IMG/VR virus record: IMGVR_UViG_3300010885_022232 | Span: 1-49,049 of that record | Strand: one strand, 5' to 3' | DNA: 49,049 nt | Source of the DNA: a virus | In this document: positions 36,846 to 46,663 of the stretch, piece after piece | Layout: each line of letters starts with the position of its first letter | Numbering within the stretch: the first letter of the stretch is position 1 | The notes under the pieces: generated by a model | Database searches by the model: none | What the model was told of the DNA's origin: nothing | What the model saw: only the letters and a program-made list of their open reading frames with translations | Translations under genes and position numbers: made by a program

Positions 36846-39800
36846 TTATCTTTCTGATTCACTTCTTTGCAATGCTGAAAAATTAAAGATTAATCTTGTA
36901 TCAGCAAAGTTATCAAATATCAGTCTTACTACCAAGTATTTATCTCTAAAACTTTCAAGCTGTGTCCAGTCTTTATTAAAATCAATAGCAACAGGATTAA
37001 CTACTTTATCTATATAGTAATTACTTTGAAGAGAAGGTAAATCTTTTAAGAACATAGGAACAGTATAATCTGTTCTTATATCTCTCATAGAATTCATAGT
37101 CCAATCTCTTTCATTTCTATCTATTATAGCAACTCCTTGAGTGTTATTAGTTTGTTGTAATAGATAATTAATATTACTATCTTGTTTAGGAGCCAAAGTA
37201 AGAAGACCACTTATTTGTTGAGTATTGTAAAACAAAGCTTTATTAAAAGTCACATATTTTTGATCTAAGTATTCTTCAGAAATAGGGTCAAACTTTTTAG
37301 CTTCAGTTTGAAATAATAAACTACTCCACAACTTAGTTGTCATAGCACTTGGATTATCTACATATTCTACAATGAAAGGATATCTTACACCATAGAAAGT
37401 TTGATAATGATTAGGTCTATTATGTTTATAAAGATAAGCAGAACCTTGTATCCAAGAATAAAACTTTTCTTGTACATGCATATAAAAACTAGGAATATAA
37501 GGATGCCAACTTGTCCACTCTTGTTTCTTTAAAGAATAAGACATTGTATATCCATTGTTTAAAATCTGAGGTACAAAAGGTGTACCAGGAATTTCTTGAT
37601 ATATTTCTACTACTTCAGTTGTTGGAATAATTACTTCATCATAAGAATTGTCTTCTTGTCCAACTCCTCCAAAAAGTAATTCATTTAAATCAACTGATAA
37701 AATCTCTGGAGTAATTATAGGGGCCCCAGGAGCAAGACCAACATCACTTCTATTTGTTTGCACTTTAAATCCATAATCTTCAAGTCCTTTACCTGTACCT
37801 GCAGCAACATTATTTGTATAAGGATTTGGAGCAGTTAAAGTCAACAACATTTCATTCCATTGAGTTTGTGTAAAAGCAGGATTGCGAATTAAAGCATTTG
37901 CTTCAGCAGTTGTATATGAACCTGTTTTAAGAGCTAATAAACATTGTTGCACATAAGCTCTTCCATACCCATAGCTTCCATTTGTTGTTATAGGATAAAG
38001 TACTGCTTTAAAATAACTAAAAGTTTTATACTTTCCTGTAGTAGGGTTAGTAAAAGCTTTATATTGACTTATATAACCATTTGTTGGTTGTGAGACTGAT
38101 CCAACTGTGTTAATTCCAGTATAAACTACAGAGTTAAGATATTCTATATTAAAATGATAAGCATTACTTGGAGCAGGTTGTTGAGCTTCATTGGTAAAAC
38201 TAACATACAGAACTCTTCCATTATGTTCTGCAATTTTTTCAGGAATTTGTAAAATTACATTTGTTATATATAAGTATTGTTCACTAGAATCATTAAAAAT
38301 ATGCAATTTAGTAAGTGTTGTGTCTTCAGGTCTTATTGATAAATACCAAGTTTGTAGAGCTGTAATTACTTGAGTTCTATATAATAATTGTTGAGCACCA
38401 CCATAAGGATTAAGAAAAGAAGTTGTATCTAATGAACAATAAACATGTACATCTAAAGGTAATCCTAAAGAAAAATCATAAACAGTTTTATTAACTGGTT
38501 GTACTATTTGTTTAGTAAATTGTAATTTAGAATTTTTAATACCTGTGTATGACCAACCTAATGTTTTTTGTGTAGCTATAGTTTGAGAAAAATTATTAAA
38601 TATAACAATTCCTGAAGGACTTAAAATTAGTTCATAATCTGATTCAGGTAAGTTAGTTATCTTAAAATCTTTTTTAGTAACAATAAGTCTTTCTTTATTA
38701 GTATCATAAGTAGATAAAAAACCTGTTCCTAAAGCACTTGAAGGATTATTACTGTATGGAAATTCTTTTAAATTACCTTTATAATACTGTTGATCTATTA
38801 TAAAATCCATGTGAGTTTTAAAATAGTTGCTATTACCATTGTCACTAATAGGTTTTAATTGTTGACCATCAAATAAATACCATTTCTTTTCTTTAAAACA
38901 AGGAAATAATATTCCAAACTTAGTTTTAGTTCTTGCCCATTTATGAACATTACCAGCAGAAGAGTTATTATCATCTACAATTTTTCTAGGAGGAATAGAA
39001 AAATATTCTCCTGTTCCAATAAAAGAAATAATGTCTGAGGTAACTCTTTCTTGAAAAGTCTGAGGACAGTGCCAAAGACCTTCTGCAGTGTGTACATAAA
39101 GACTGTTTTGTATTCTATAAATATCAGTTATTTCTCCTGTTTCAGCTTCAAGATCTTTATAATTATTAGGTAAGAACATTCTAAAGTTATCAGTCAATTC
39201 TTCTTGAAAAGATTGCTCTGACCAATACCATCTATGAGGAAAAGTTTCTATACAGTTTGAACAACAGTCATACTCTAATCCAAGAGCATTGTAAATTTTT
39301 TGTTTATTTCTTCTTTTATAATCTGGATTTAAAGCATATATTTCTGCAGCAGGTAAACCTAAATAACCTTTACCTTCTTTTTTTTCAGCATCTAAATAAG
39401 TTAGTTTTTTAACCATGTGAAAATCTAGAGTAGTAGTAGGAGGAACTTGACTAGAAGTTATAGAGTCTAATCCAAAAAATGGCCAATTACCTTCAGGATA
39501 AGTAGTACCTGCTTCTCCTTTACCAGGAGCATTTACAAAATCAGGAGTATTATCAGTAGCACCATGTCTTAATCCCATATTAACTGCAGATTCAAACCAA
39601 AGATTTGCACAATCTCCTAACCATTGAATCTCATCATCTTCAGGATTTTTTTCAAATCCTCTAGAATATCCAGTATAAGGGTCAAGATCATATCTTAAAT
39701 AATTATCTGTTATAGTTTCTCTAAGTCCTTTATTATAAAGATTATTATAAGTTTTATTCCAAGCATCTTGCTTAATTCCAGAGATAGATAAACTAGTTCC

Positions 39801-42800
39801 TATCCCTGCAGCAGCTCCTGCAACAGCTAATCCTGCAGCAACAACTACTAAAGGAGCTCCTGCTCCTAATGTAAAAATAGTTAAAGCAACTGCAGCAACT
39901 ACAAGAAGTGCACCAAAAACAATTTTAAGAATAGATTTCTTACCTACTCTTTTTTTTATTCTAATATCATAGTAAATACTGTTTACATACCTAATAGGAG
40001 AAATATAACTATCTCCATTAAATATTTGACAAGTGCTTGTAGTAGTACCTACAAAAGTATGAGGGTTTTGACTATCTTTATAATAAGGTTCTAATCTAAA
40101 ATTAGAGTAAGGTTCTATGTTATCTCTATATAAATAAACATAAGGTAATCTAAGAGCAGGGTTAAAAGTTGGAGCATTATTAAAAACCATAATACCTGTT
40201 CTATTATCTCCAGCTAAATTAAAAACATCTAATTCTATTTCTTTAGTAGGATCAGCAGTATCTTTTACTTTAGTTAATTTATTTTCTAAAGCAGCTAAAT
40301 AATATACTTCTTTTATATCTGAAAGAAGTAGTTTATAAGGAGTACTAGAAGAAGGAATAAACTCTGTTACAGTATCTCTGGTTTTAATTTGAATACTGAA
40401 CCCATCATCATCTCTTTGAGTTTCTTTATGTTTTCCTTCTACATAACCAGACCCTGGAGAAACATCATTTATTTTAGTCCTACTTTTTATAGTGTCAAGA
40501 GCTTTAAATTCTCCTTGTTGTACAATTTTAGAATAAGTAGCATACTTTACATTATTAAATTTGTACTCAGGAGAGATTACTCCTACTATATTTTTTTGTA
40601 CTCTATTTCCTTGTTCTATCTTATCAGTAAATTCTGGAAAAAGTAAACCTTGAGATACAAAGTTTTTTTCTTTTATAGTTGAAGTAAAGACAGCACTGTC
40701 TACTATAGTTCTATCTTCTTCTTTTCTTTCATTTCTTACTATATAATATCCAGTAATTTTTTGTCCACTAGTATCTATTAAAGAAGGTACATCAATGTTA
40801 GAAAATTTTATACCAAATATTTCAGAAGTATAAATGGTGTCTTCTTTACTTGCAGCTCCAGGAGTTAAATTTACTCTATAAGTCATTCCTGTTTTATTAG
40901 AAACTCCTTGATAATAATAATAACCAAGTACAGGATCTAAAATAGGAGAACCCATAGATACTGTATTAGTAGCTAACAAAGGGTCAGGATTGTATTCAAA
41001 GATTTCTTTAATGTTTGTTATAACAATAGCCATTCCATAAACAGTCTTAGGATTGGTATTAAAATAAGTGACATTTTGTGTTCTGTTTTCTCCTAAAGTA
41101 ACTACATTATCATAAGGATCTAACATATCTAAAAGTTGTCCAGGAACAGAGTCTTCTGTATAATTTATTTCATAATTATAAGCTTGCCTAAAAGTACTAG
41201 GGGCAACTAAAGGTGCTCCAAAATCAGCACTAAGATTTGTACAAGTTTCTCCTTCAGGGCATTCTGTAGGACAAAGTGCATTATTTCTTGTAACAGATAC
41301 AACTAAAGTTTTTACAAAGTCTAAAGAATTGCTTAAATTATCAACTGTTTGTGCAGTTACAAAAGGAATACCAAAATCTGTTCTTAAAGGAAATCTATGA
41401 TGTCTAACAGGAGTATCTGTTAAAGGATTTCCTAAAAAATCTCTTCCCCAAAATAAATCTTCTTCACAAGTATTGTTATCAGTATACTTAGCAACAGTAC
41501 AAGAGTTATCTATATTACTCATAGGATAAACTTTATCTCCTGGAGAGTATATTTGTTTTGCAGCACTTGGGTTTAAACTTTTACCTGGTATATGAAATAC
41601 AGGAGAAGTAGTATTGTCTTCAAAAATATATACAATACCAAAAGAATAAATTTCTCCTGGCATATAACCTAATCCATTAAAATGAGCAGCAGGATTTTTA
41701 GGATTACTAGTATCTAATTTAGATAATACAACAGTTCTAGTTACTAAATCTGTATTAATTTTACTAGCATATTTTTGAAGTTTACAAAAGTTTATTGGTT
41801 TACCTTTAGTATTTCCTAAGATTAATCTATTTTCTATTTGTTCAATACTTTGAGCTTTTTCAATAATATTATTAAACATAGTAACTTCAGCTTGAGTACC
41901 TGAAGATTCATAGTTAAGTCCTGTATAAATAAAAGTTAATTGTCTTGTAGAAATTTCAGAAGTAAATTTAGTATCACTAATTAGACCTCCTCCAGCATTA
42001 GCTTCTGTTATAGCTATTCTATAAAAAGGATAAGTAGTATCTAAAGTATTATCTTTAAAGATTAATTTAATAGCTTTAGTACTATCTTCAAATTGTAAAT
42101 AAGTGTCATTCTTTTCTTTTGTAGCTCCTCTAATATCTCTGTAAGCAGTAGTAGAAGAAGAGTTGTAGATCATTATAGTTTCTGTACTTGTTACAAATTC
42201 TGTAGGATTAAAATCTTCATCTAAGTATTGAATAGAAAAGTTATAAGACCCTGGGGCTAATTTACCTCCTCCATCTAAAACTTCTATACTTTGTACTTCA
42301 GGAATCTTTTTATAAGTTTTAAATAAATTAAATTTAGAAATATCCCAAGGAGAGTTTGCATCAGTTACTTTAAACTCTTCAGGTTTATCTATAATAAACA
42401 TTCTAGGTTTAGGATCAATCCAATATACAACTCTTTCACAACCTCTTCTTAATCTAAAAGTAGCATCAATTTGTTGAGTAACTTGAAATCCTAATTTTTC
42501 AACCTGATTTTTATCATCTACTAGAATAGTTAAAGCACACTCTTTATCTAAGAGAGCTATAATAGAGTTACCACTAAGGTGAGCTAAAAATAATAAATTA
42601 TTTTCATCTCCTATATAGACTTTCCCTACAGGTACATAAGGAGTTGGTGGGGTTGGTGGAATTGTTACAGGTGCAAATACAGGGATAGGATAACACTCTT
42701 GATTAGATTCTTCATTTGCAATAAAACCATAGTCACCTTCTTTAGTTTCATTTACTCCTGTAAATACAAATCTAGTTGTACCTTCAGGTTGAGTCACTAA

Positions 42801-42869
42801 AGTAGAGTCTGTATTTAATCCACCAGGAACATTAGGAGAAATTCCTTCTTGTTGTTTTTCTTGGGCCAT
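36846..42869 (-). CDS. Tail muzzle / stabilisation protein (P22 gp10-like class), 2007 aa
   Basis: The start, PNVPGGLNTDSTLVTQPEG followed by TTRFVFTGVNETKEGDYGF, is the typical N-terminus of crAss-like tail-stabilisation (muzzle) proteins, which cap the short tail and form its gate. The next 1000 residues are beta-rich, as in P22 gp10-type needle-hub proteins. Around residues 990-1035 a hydrophobic Ala/Val/Leu/Gly double segment (GALLVVAAVALTIFTLGAGA; PLVVVAAGLAVAGAAAG) looks like a hairpin that could insert into a membrane. A Cys cluster DCCSNCIE follows by residue 1210, then YVHTAEGLWHCP. It is much larger than P22 gp10. It is preceded by the ring-type gene with only two bases between. Confidence 0.78.
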   Translation of the reverse strand: MAQEKQQEGISPNVPGGLNTDSTLVTQPEGTTRFVFTGVNETKEGDYGFIANEESNQECYPIPVFAPVTIPPTPPTPYVPVGKVYIGDENNLLFLAHLSGNSIIALLDKECALTILVDDKNQVEKLGFQVTQQIDATFRLRRGCERVVYWIDPKPRMFIIDKPEEFKVTDANSPWDISKFNLFKTYKKIPEVQSIEVLDGGGKLAPGSYNFSIQYLDEDFNPTEFVTSTETIMIYNSSSTTAYRDIRGATKEKNDTYLQFEDSTKAIKLIFKDNTLDTTYPFYRIAITEANAGGGLISDTKFTSEISTRQLTFIYTGLNYESSGTQAEVTMFNNIIEKAQSIEQIENRLILGNTKGKPINFCKLQKYASKINTDLVTRTVVLSKLDTSNPKNPAAHFNGLGYMPGEIYSFGIVYIFEDNTTSPVFHIPGKSLNPSAAKQIYSPGDKVYPMSNIDNSCTVAKYTDNNTCEEDLFWGRDFLGNPLTDTPVRHHRFPLRTDFGIPFVTAQTVDNLSNSLDFVKTLVVSVTRNNALCPTECPEGETCTNLSADFGAPLVAPSTFRQAYNYEINYTEDSVPGQLLDMLDPYDNVVTLGENRTQNVTYFNTNPKTVYGMAIVITNIKEIFEYNPDPLLATNTVSMGSPILDPVLGYYYYQGVSNKTGMTYRVNLTPGAASKEDTIYTSEIFGIKFSNIDVPSLIDTSGQKITGYYIVRNERKEEDRTIVDSAVFTSTIKEKNFVSQGLLFPEFTDKIEQGNRVQKNIVGVISPEYKFNNVKYATYSKIVQQGEFKALDTIKSRTKINDVSPGSGYVEGKHKETQRDDDGFSIQIKTRDTVTEFIPSSSTPYKLLLSDIKEVYYLAALENKLTKVKDTADPTKEIELDVFNLAGDNRTGIMVFNNAPTFNPALRLPYVYLYRDNIEPYSNFRLEPYYKDSQNPHTFVGTTTSTCQIFNGDSYISPIRYVNSIYYDIRIKKRVGKKSILKIVFGALLVVAAVALTIFTLGAGAPLVVVAAGLAVAGAAAGIGTSLSISGIKQDAWNKTYNNLYNKGLRETITDNYLRYDLDPYTGYSRGFEKNPEDDEIQWLGDCANLWFESAVNMGLRHGATDNTPDFVNAPGKGEAGTTYPEGNWPFFGLDSITSSQVPPTTTLDFHMVKKLTYLDAEKKEGKGYLGLPAAEIYALNPDYKRRNKQKIYNALGLEYDCCSNCIETFPHRWYWSEQSFQEELTDNFRMFLPNNYKDLEAETGEITDIYRIQNSLYVHTAEGLWHCPQTFQERVTSDIISFIGTGEYFSIPPRKIVDDNNSSAGNVHKWARTKTKFGILFPCFKEKKWYLFDGQQLKPISDNGNSNYFKTHMDFIIDQQYYKGNLKEFPYSNNPSSALGTGFLSTYDTNKERLIVTKKDFKITNLPESDYELILSPSGIVIFNNFSQTIATQKTLGWSYTGIKNSKLQFTKQIVQPVNKTVYDFSLGLPLDVHVYCSLDTTSFLNPYGGAQQLLYRTQVITALQTWYLSIRPEDTTLTKLHIFNDSSEQYLYITNVILQIPEKIAEHNGRVLYVSFTNEAQQPAPSNAYHFNIEYLNSVVYTGINTVGSVSQPTNGYISQYKAFTNPTTGKYKTFSYFKAVLYPITTNGSYGYGRAYVQQCLLALKTGSYTTAEANALIRNPAFTQTQWNEMLLTLTAPNPYTNNVAAGTGKGLEDYGFKVQTNRSDVGLAPGAPIITPEILSVDLNELLFGGVGQEDNSYDEVIIPTTEVVEIYQEIPGTPFVPQILNNGYTMSYSLKKQEWTSWHPYIPSFYMHVQEKFYSWIQGSAYLYKHNRPNHYQTFYGVRYPFIVEYVDNPSAMTTKLWSSLLFQTEAKKFDPISEEYLDQKYVTFNKALFYNTQQISGLLTLAPKQDSNINYLLQQTNNTQGVAIIDRNERDWTMNSMRDIRTDYTVPMFLKDLPSLQSNYYIDKVVNPVAIDFNKDWTQLESFRDKYLVVRLIFDNFADTRLIFNFSALQRSESER

Positions 42870-42871
42870 AA

Positions 42872-43864
42872 TTATCTCATATAAGCTGAGTTACCAGATG
42901 TGTATCTATATTTGTTTGTAAAGTTAGGGTCATTAAAAATCCTATCTTCTGCTTGTCCAAGTTTGCCAAAGAAACCATAGTATCTTTTTCTTCTTGGTAA
43001 TAAATAATTACTTCCTTCCATAAGGTCTTCATACTCATCAGTTCCCCAAGGCATTTTAGCTTTGTTTTTAAACTGCTTAACATATTTTAACCATCTTTGT
43101 TCAGCTATCTGAGCTATTTGCATAGCACCTTCTCTGTGATTCCATCCTTCTCTTTCTTTAGTTTTCCAACCTAAGTAATAAGTAATAGCAGCTTTAGCAG
43201 ATTCATCATCAGGTACCATAGGATAACCTGTTTCAGTATCTACTCTTTGTCTTAAATAAGCTAAAGCAACATGACCTTCTTTAAAAGAAAATCTTAATTG
43301 GTCACCTACAATAGTGTATTCATCAGAACTACTAGAAGTATTTTCACTATACAATCCTGCATCTTGTTCTGTCTCACAAACTAGAGTATTAAAGAAAGTA
43401 TGGTTAGCTAATCTAACAGGAGTAAACTTTGTTCTAAATGCTTTAGAATGAACCCAACCTAAGTATTCATATTGCAAATCAAAATAAGGTCTGTAAACTC
43501 CTATTCCTTCATCATCAATACTATCTCCACAACAATCTGAAATAACTATAGTACCTGGAGTAGGTACAGGAGTAATGTCTTCAACTATAATTTGAGGAGT
43601 ACAAGATTCAACAGTAGTTGGAGACCAAGCATTATTTTTAGCTACTTGAATAATGTAATGTAATCCATTAGGCAATGTTGCTTGAAAGTTTTTAACTTCA
43701 AGAAAAGCAATAGCTTCTTCAGAAGCAGAAGACATTTGCATAAAGCCAAGTGCCTCACCTACCCATTCAATAGCCTCATCTTCATTAAGTTCTACACCTC
43801 TGAAGTCTCTGAGATACTTGGATAGGATAGTATCTACTGTAACATATTGAAATCTGTCTTGCAT
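42872..43864 (-). CDS. Ring / tail structural protein, 330 aa
   Basis: I identify this from neighbourhood and sequence style: it lies between the IHF-like/small gene pair and the muzzle gene, where crAss-like phages keep a ring protein of the collar. It has an N-terminal helical part (VDTILSKYLRDFRGVELN), aromatic beta strands (YFDLQYEYLGWVHSKAFRT), an Asp-Cys-Cys-Gly-Asp turn, and a Lys/Arg-rich C-terminal helical end (RRKRYYGFFGKLGQAEDRIF). PMVPDDESAKAAITYYLGWKT is a stretch I associate with the crAss ring-protein family. No enzyme motif is visible. Confidence is moderate as to structure, low as to exact ring number. Confidence 0.68.
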   Translation of the reverse strand: MQDRFQYVTVDTILSKYLRDFRGVELNEDEAIEWVGEALGFMQMSSASEEAIAFLEVKNFQATLPNGLHYIIQVAKNNAWSPTTVESCTPQIIVEDITPVPTPGTIVISDCCGDSIDDEGIGVYRPYFDLQYEYLGWVHSKAFRTKFTPVRLANHTFFNTLVCETEQDAGLYSENTSSSSDEYTIVGDQLRFSFKEGHVALAYLRQRVDTETGYPMVPDDESAKAAITYYLGWKTKEREGWNHREGAMQIAQIAEQRWLKYVKQFKNKAKMPWGTDEYEDLMEGSNYLLPRRKRYYGFFGKLGQAEDRIFNDPNFTNKYRYTSGNSAYMR

Positions 43865-43865
43865 C

Positions 43866-44132
43866 TTAGTCTAATTTATCTGCCAAAGATTTCTCTTTAG
43901 GCATGTTAATTTTAATTGGATTTTCTTTTTGGTACCATTCTTTTGAATAGTAGTCATATTTAGTATCATCACTTCCTTCAGGAGACCATTGAATATCATA
44001 ACTCTTACAAATTATAAATCCATTTTCAATTTCTCTAACTCTAATGTTAGTAGATTTTTTTACTATTGTTGCTCCTTCAGGTAAAGTAAATTCTTTTTTA
44101 CCTTCTATTTCTGCATTCATTAATTCTGACAT
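43866..44132 (-). CDS. Small conserved structural-block protein, 88 aa
   Basis: Stop and start touch both neighbours (one base before the ring gene, five bases after the IHF-like gene), so it belongs to the same late unit. The sequence starts MSELMNAEIEGKKEF and has a strand-rich middle (NIRVREIENGFIICKSYDIQW) and an acidic/basic tail (PKEKSLADKLD). I cannot name the family; the place matches a small gene often seen between the IHF-like and ring genes of crAss-like phages. It may be an accessory head-tail protein. Confidence 0.62.
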   Translation of the reverse strand: MSELMNAEIEGKKEFTLPEGATIVKKSTNIRVREIENGFIICKSYDIQWSPEGSDDTKYDYYSKEWYQKENPIKINMPKEKSLADKLD

Positions 44133-44137
44133 AACTA

Positions 44138-44608
44138 TTAAGTTTTAATTATATACTCTTTACCTTGTTTTATATTACTATGAATAGCTCTTTTATTAGC
44201 TCTAGCAAGAATAAAATTATAATAAAGTTTGTTCTCTATTGGTACTCTATTTTTAGACCAGTGTAACTTATATACTACACCATTAGTTTCTTCATTTAAA
44301 CAATAAACAACTTTTCTTGTTGCCTTTGCTTCAGGATTTCTTTCCCATAATTTTTTAGTCTCACCCCAATTAGGAGGAAGTAATGGTACACCATCTTTAT
44401 TAAATGCTAACTTCTTTTTTACTCCTTGAATAAACATAGTACCTAATTTTGCTGGAAGAGTTACTTCTTCTCCTTCAATAACTTTGTTTATTAAAAATTG
44501 CATATAGCCATTTGCTATTGAAACAAAAGTATTTAGTTCTACAGGTTTTTCCATCTCTTTGGAATATCTCTTATAAGAACTTCTTATATTTAAATTTGTT
44601 TTCTCCAT
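44138..44608 (-). CDS. IHF/HU-like DNA-bending protein of the structural block, 156 aa
   Basis: Residues about 19-55 (KPVELNTFVSIANGYMQFLI, then EGEEVTLPAKLGTMFIQG) have the alpha-alpha-beta layout of HU/IHF: two helices and a G-x-x-V-x-L-P-x-x-G-x-F strand where HU has the G-x-F motif. Crass-like phages encode IHF-like subunits within the virion gene block, where they may help DNA packaging or act in the ejected nucleoprotein. The last 100 residues are Lys/Arg-rich and partly replace the HU arm. It overlaps the ring gene start by one base. The fold is from motif reading, not alignment. Confidence 0.68.
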   Translation of the reverse strand: MEKTNLNIRSSYKRYSKEMEKPVELNTFVSIANGYMQFLINKVIEGEEVTLPAKLGTMFIQGVKKKLAFNKDGVPLLPPNWGETKKLWERNPEAKATRKVVYCLNEETNGVVYKLHWSKNRVPIENKLYYNFILARANKRAIHSNIKQGKEYIIKT

Positions 44609-45315
44609 TACCTATTACTTCCTTCAGGTCTTTGAATATCTCTTGAGTTACTTACTCTATCTTCTTTCTTTTGACCAAAGATAACAATAATTTCTTGAAC
44701 ACAAATATCAATTAATGGTTCAATTAAATCTCCATCAATATCAAAAGTGTGGTCATAAGTTGGTTTACAATCTGAGCACTCTTGACATTCTTCACAAAAA
44801 GAAGGATAGTGATGTGCTTCTAAAGGATCTTCAGCAAGAAGTTTAATTTTTACTATTCCTGGATTTTTCTTAAGAGGAAAGTATAAATAACCATTTTCAA
44901 ATAAATATTTAGGTTTAGTCCCTGTATATTTATTTCCTTTTAAATACATAACTCCTTGTCTTGTAGTCTCTTCAATTCTTAAACTATTGTCTACAGCCAT
45001 TACATATTCAATATAATGTTTGTTAGAATCTGTCATTACTCTTGGAATCTTAAATTTAGTTCTGTAAACATCACAACCTAAATCTCCTAAACAATCACAT
45101 TCATGACTTGGAACTTTAATTAATTCTACACAAGGAAGAATGGTATAGTTCCAATCACTTAATCTTTGTTTCTTTTTAAGTTGTTGAGATAGTAATTGCA
45201 TTCTAACAGATAATGCTTTATTATAAACATGTCTATCAGATAACCTTGATTCATCACTAGAAACACCTCTAGAATAAAGAGATTGTATTCTTTCTGTTAT
45301 TTCAGCTATTAACAT
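44608..45315 (-). CDS. Ring protein / P22 gp4-like tail accessory factor with Cys clusters, 235 aa
   Basis: The start AEITERIQSLYSRGVSSDES followed by RLSDRHVYNKALSVRMQLL resembles crAss-like ring proteins, relatives of P22 gp4 that attach below the portal. It contains two Cys clusters: SHECDCLGDLGCDVY (residues about 70-85) and FCEECQECSDCKP (about 173-185), then a strand-rich end (FDIDGDLIEPLIDICVQEII). The clusters could bind zinc or form disulfides and are unusual for a tail protein. It overlaps the nuclease gene by 14 bases. Structural role from family resemblance and position; not verified. Confidence 0.68.
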   Translation of the reverse strand: MLIAEITERIQSLYSRGVSSDESRLSDRHVYNKALSVRMQLLSQQLKKKQRLSDWNYTILPCVELIKVPSHECDCLGDLGCDVYRTKFKIPRVMTDSNKHYIEYVMAVDNSLRIEETTRQGVMYLKGNKYTGTKPKYLFENGYLYFPLKKNPGIVKIKLLAEDPLEAHHYPSFCEECQECSDCKPTYDHTFDIDGDLIEPLIDICVQEIIVIFGQKKEDRVSNSRDIQRPEGSNR

Positions 45316-46021
45316 ATTGATTTTCTAAATTTGTTTTTAAAATACCTGTTACATCATCTGTATTAATACAAGTAAACTTACCATCTAATCCTAACCATAC
45401 AATAATTCTTCTAGTAACTCTTACTCCTATTTGTTCTAAGAGTATTTGATAATAAGAAAGTTGTACTACATAATGATTTAAAGGGCAATCTAATAAAGCT
45501 TCAAATGGAGCCAACATAGTTTTACCTTTATAATTCTTTAACAAGTCTTTGTTAGTCTTGTAGTCAGCAATTATATATGTTTGTGTTTTAGTGTCAAATA
45601 GGATAATATCTGCTGTACCTGCAAATAAATATTGGAAGTGGTACATTCTAAGTTCAGCAGTCACTGGAATAATATGTTCTGGTAAACTTGCCCAGAAAGC
45701 AACTATAGCTTCTTCTTGAGGACAGGAAGGTTTAAGACTCCTGTTAAATTGATAGAGTTCTCCAAAGTTATGTACTCTGTGTCCTCTATCTCTAGATTCT
45801 TGATTAATGTCTGCCCATTGTTTTAGGACTTCTTGTGTAGTTACTCCTTGCTTTATAGCTGAATAAGGAGCAACTGCTTGAGCATCAAAATGCTCATAAA
45901 ATTTTGATATTAAACCTGAAACTGAAATGTTAATAGGTTTGTCTTCAACAGAGTATCTGTGCTTCTTTTCTTCAAAAGTCAGTCTACTAAAAGGTTGAGT
46001 TAATTTACTTGCTAAATCCAT
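45302..46021 (-). CDS. RecB/Cas4-like PD-(D/E)XK nuclease in the late block, 239 aa
   Basis: The motifs of the RecB/Cas4 nuclease family appear in order: RGHRVHNFGELY with H84, E123 in a strand, D138 in AGTADIILFD, the D153-Y-K155 pair in YIIADYKTNKD, and VVQLSYYQILLEQ (Q187) as the last helix. It lies among structural genes rather than with the replication nucleases at 5.4-7.0 kb. Processing of concatemeric DNA at packaging or ends is one possibility, but not shown. Its start is 22 bases after the holin gene and its end overlaps the ring gene by 14 bases. Confidence 0.78.
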   Translation of the reverse strand: MDLASKLTQPFSRLTFEEKKHRYSVEDKPINISVSGLISKFYEHFDAQAVAPYSAIKQGVTTQEVLKQWADINQESRDRGHRVHNFGELYQFNRSLKPSCPQEEAIVAFWASLPEHIIPVTAELRMYHFQYLFAGTADIILFDTKTQTYIIADYKTNKDLLKNYKGKTMLAPFEALLDCPLNHYVVQLSYYQILLEQIGVRVTRRIIVWLGLDGKFTCINTDDVTGILKTNLENQYVNS

Positions 46022-46043
46022 ATCACAAAGATATAGATTTATT

Positions 46044-46628
46044 TTATTTTTCTACTTGAAAGATAATCTTTTTTATATGTCTGATTACAGAAAGAGCTTT
46101 TTTACTTATATCAAACCCCATTCTTTTAAAGTTCTCAAATACAATTGAGTAGAACTCAATAGCACAACAAAAACCAACAAAGATTAAAGTAACAGTTAAA
46201 TCTTCTGTACTTACATTTTCAAACTTAAAAGTTCTAATGAAAAATACTTTTTCTATACCCCAAACTCCTAGTATTGCACTAGCATAAGTAAAAGCTTTTA
46301 CAGCTGAAAGTTTAAGTTTATCTGAAGAGATTAAAGATTGTTCTTTAATTGTTGGATCTGTTTTTTCTTTTTCTTTCTTCTCTCTCCAAGAAGCAATTAT
46401 ACCTGTAATAAAATCAAGGACAAAAAATATCAATAAAAGTAATAAAGCTTTTTGAACAGAAGTAAGAACAGAGACTGCTATTGTAGAAGCTCCTGTAATA
46501 ACTCCTGCAGGACTTGATGCCATTGTTTTTAAACTAAGCCCTAGTTTAAAAAAATACTTACTGTATAGACCTACCCATTCCATAATGCTAGCTTTAAATA
46601 TTGATATAATGTTGTGTGACTCTTTCAT
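46044..46628 (-). CDS. Phage holin, holin_4 family type, 194 aa
   Basis: Residues 62-80 (LLLLLIFFVLDFITGIIAS) followed by a charged turn WREKKEKEK match the toxin-secretion/phage holin family (Phage_holin_4): a membrane helix with D72 and G76, then a basic loop. A second hydrophobic helix lies around 112-130 and a third around 142-160 (LTVTLIFVGFCCAIEFYSIV). The end (RMGFDISKKALSVIRH) is typical of the family. Holins open the inner membrane for lysis. I see no endolysin in this window. Its upstream gap (46629-46663) holds TATTTTTG on this strand, which fits a Bacteroidota -7 box. Confidence 0.8.
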   Translation of the reverse strand: MKESHNIISIFKASIMEWVGLYSKYFFKLGLSLKTMASSPAGVITGASTIAVSVLTSVQKALLLLLIFFVLDFITGIIASWREKKEKEKTDPTIKEQSLISSDKLKLSAVKAFTYASAILGVWGIEKVFFIRTFKFENVSTEDLTVTLIFVGFCCAIEFYSIVFENFKRMGFDISKKALSVIRHIKKIIFQVEK

Positions 46629-46663
46629 GATTACAGTCTTTACAAAAATAGCTAAAAAATACC

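Noticed and set aside
42877-43083. 68-codon leftward frame inside the ring protein gene
   Set aside because: It lies wholly within the 330-aa gene in another frame, with no independent start context.
14248-46021. Many 60-100 codon open frames on the + strand within 14-46 kb (for example 18335-18634, 28361-28672, 40389-40646)
   Set aside because: They lie inside long uninterrupted leftward genes, are low-complexity Ser/Phe/Ile-rich translations of AT-rich antisense DNA, and have no motif or operon context.
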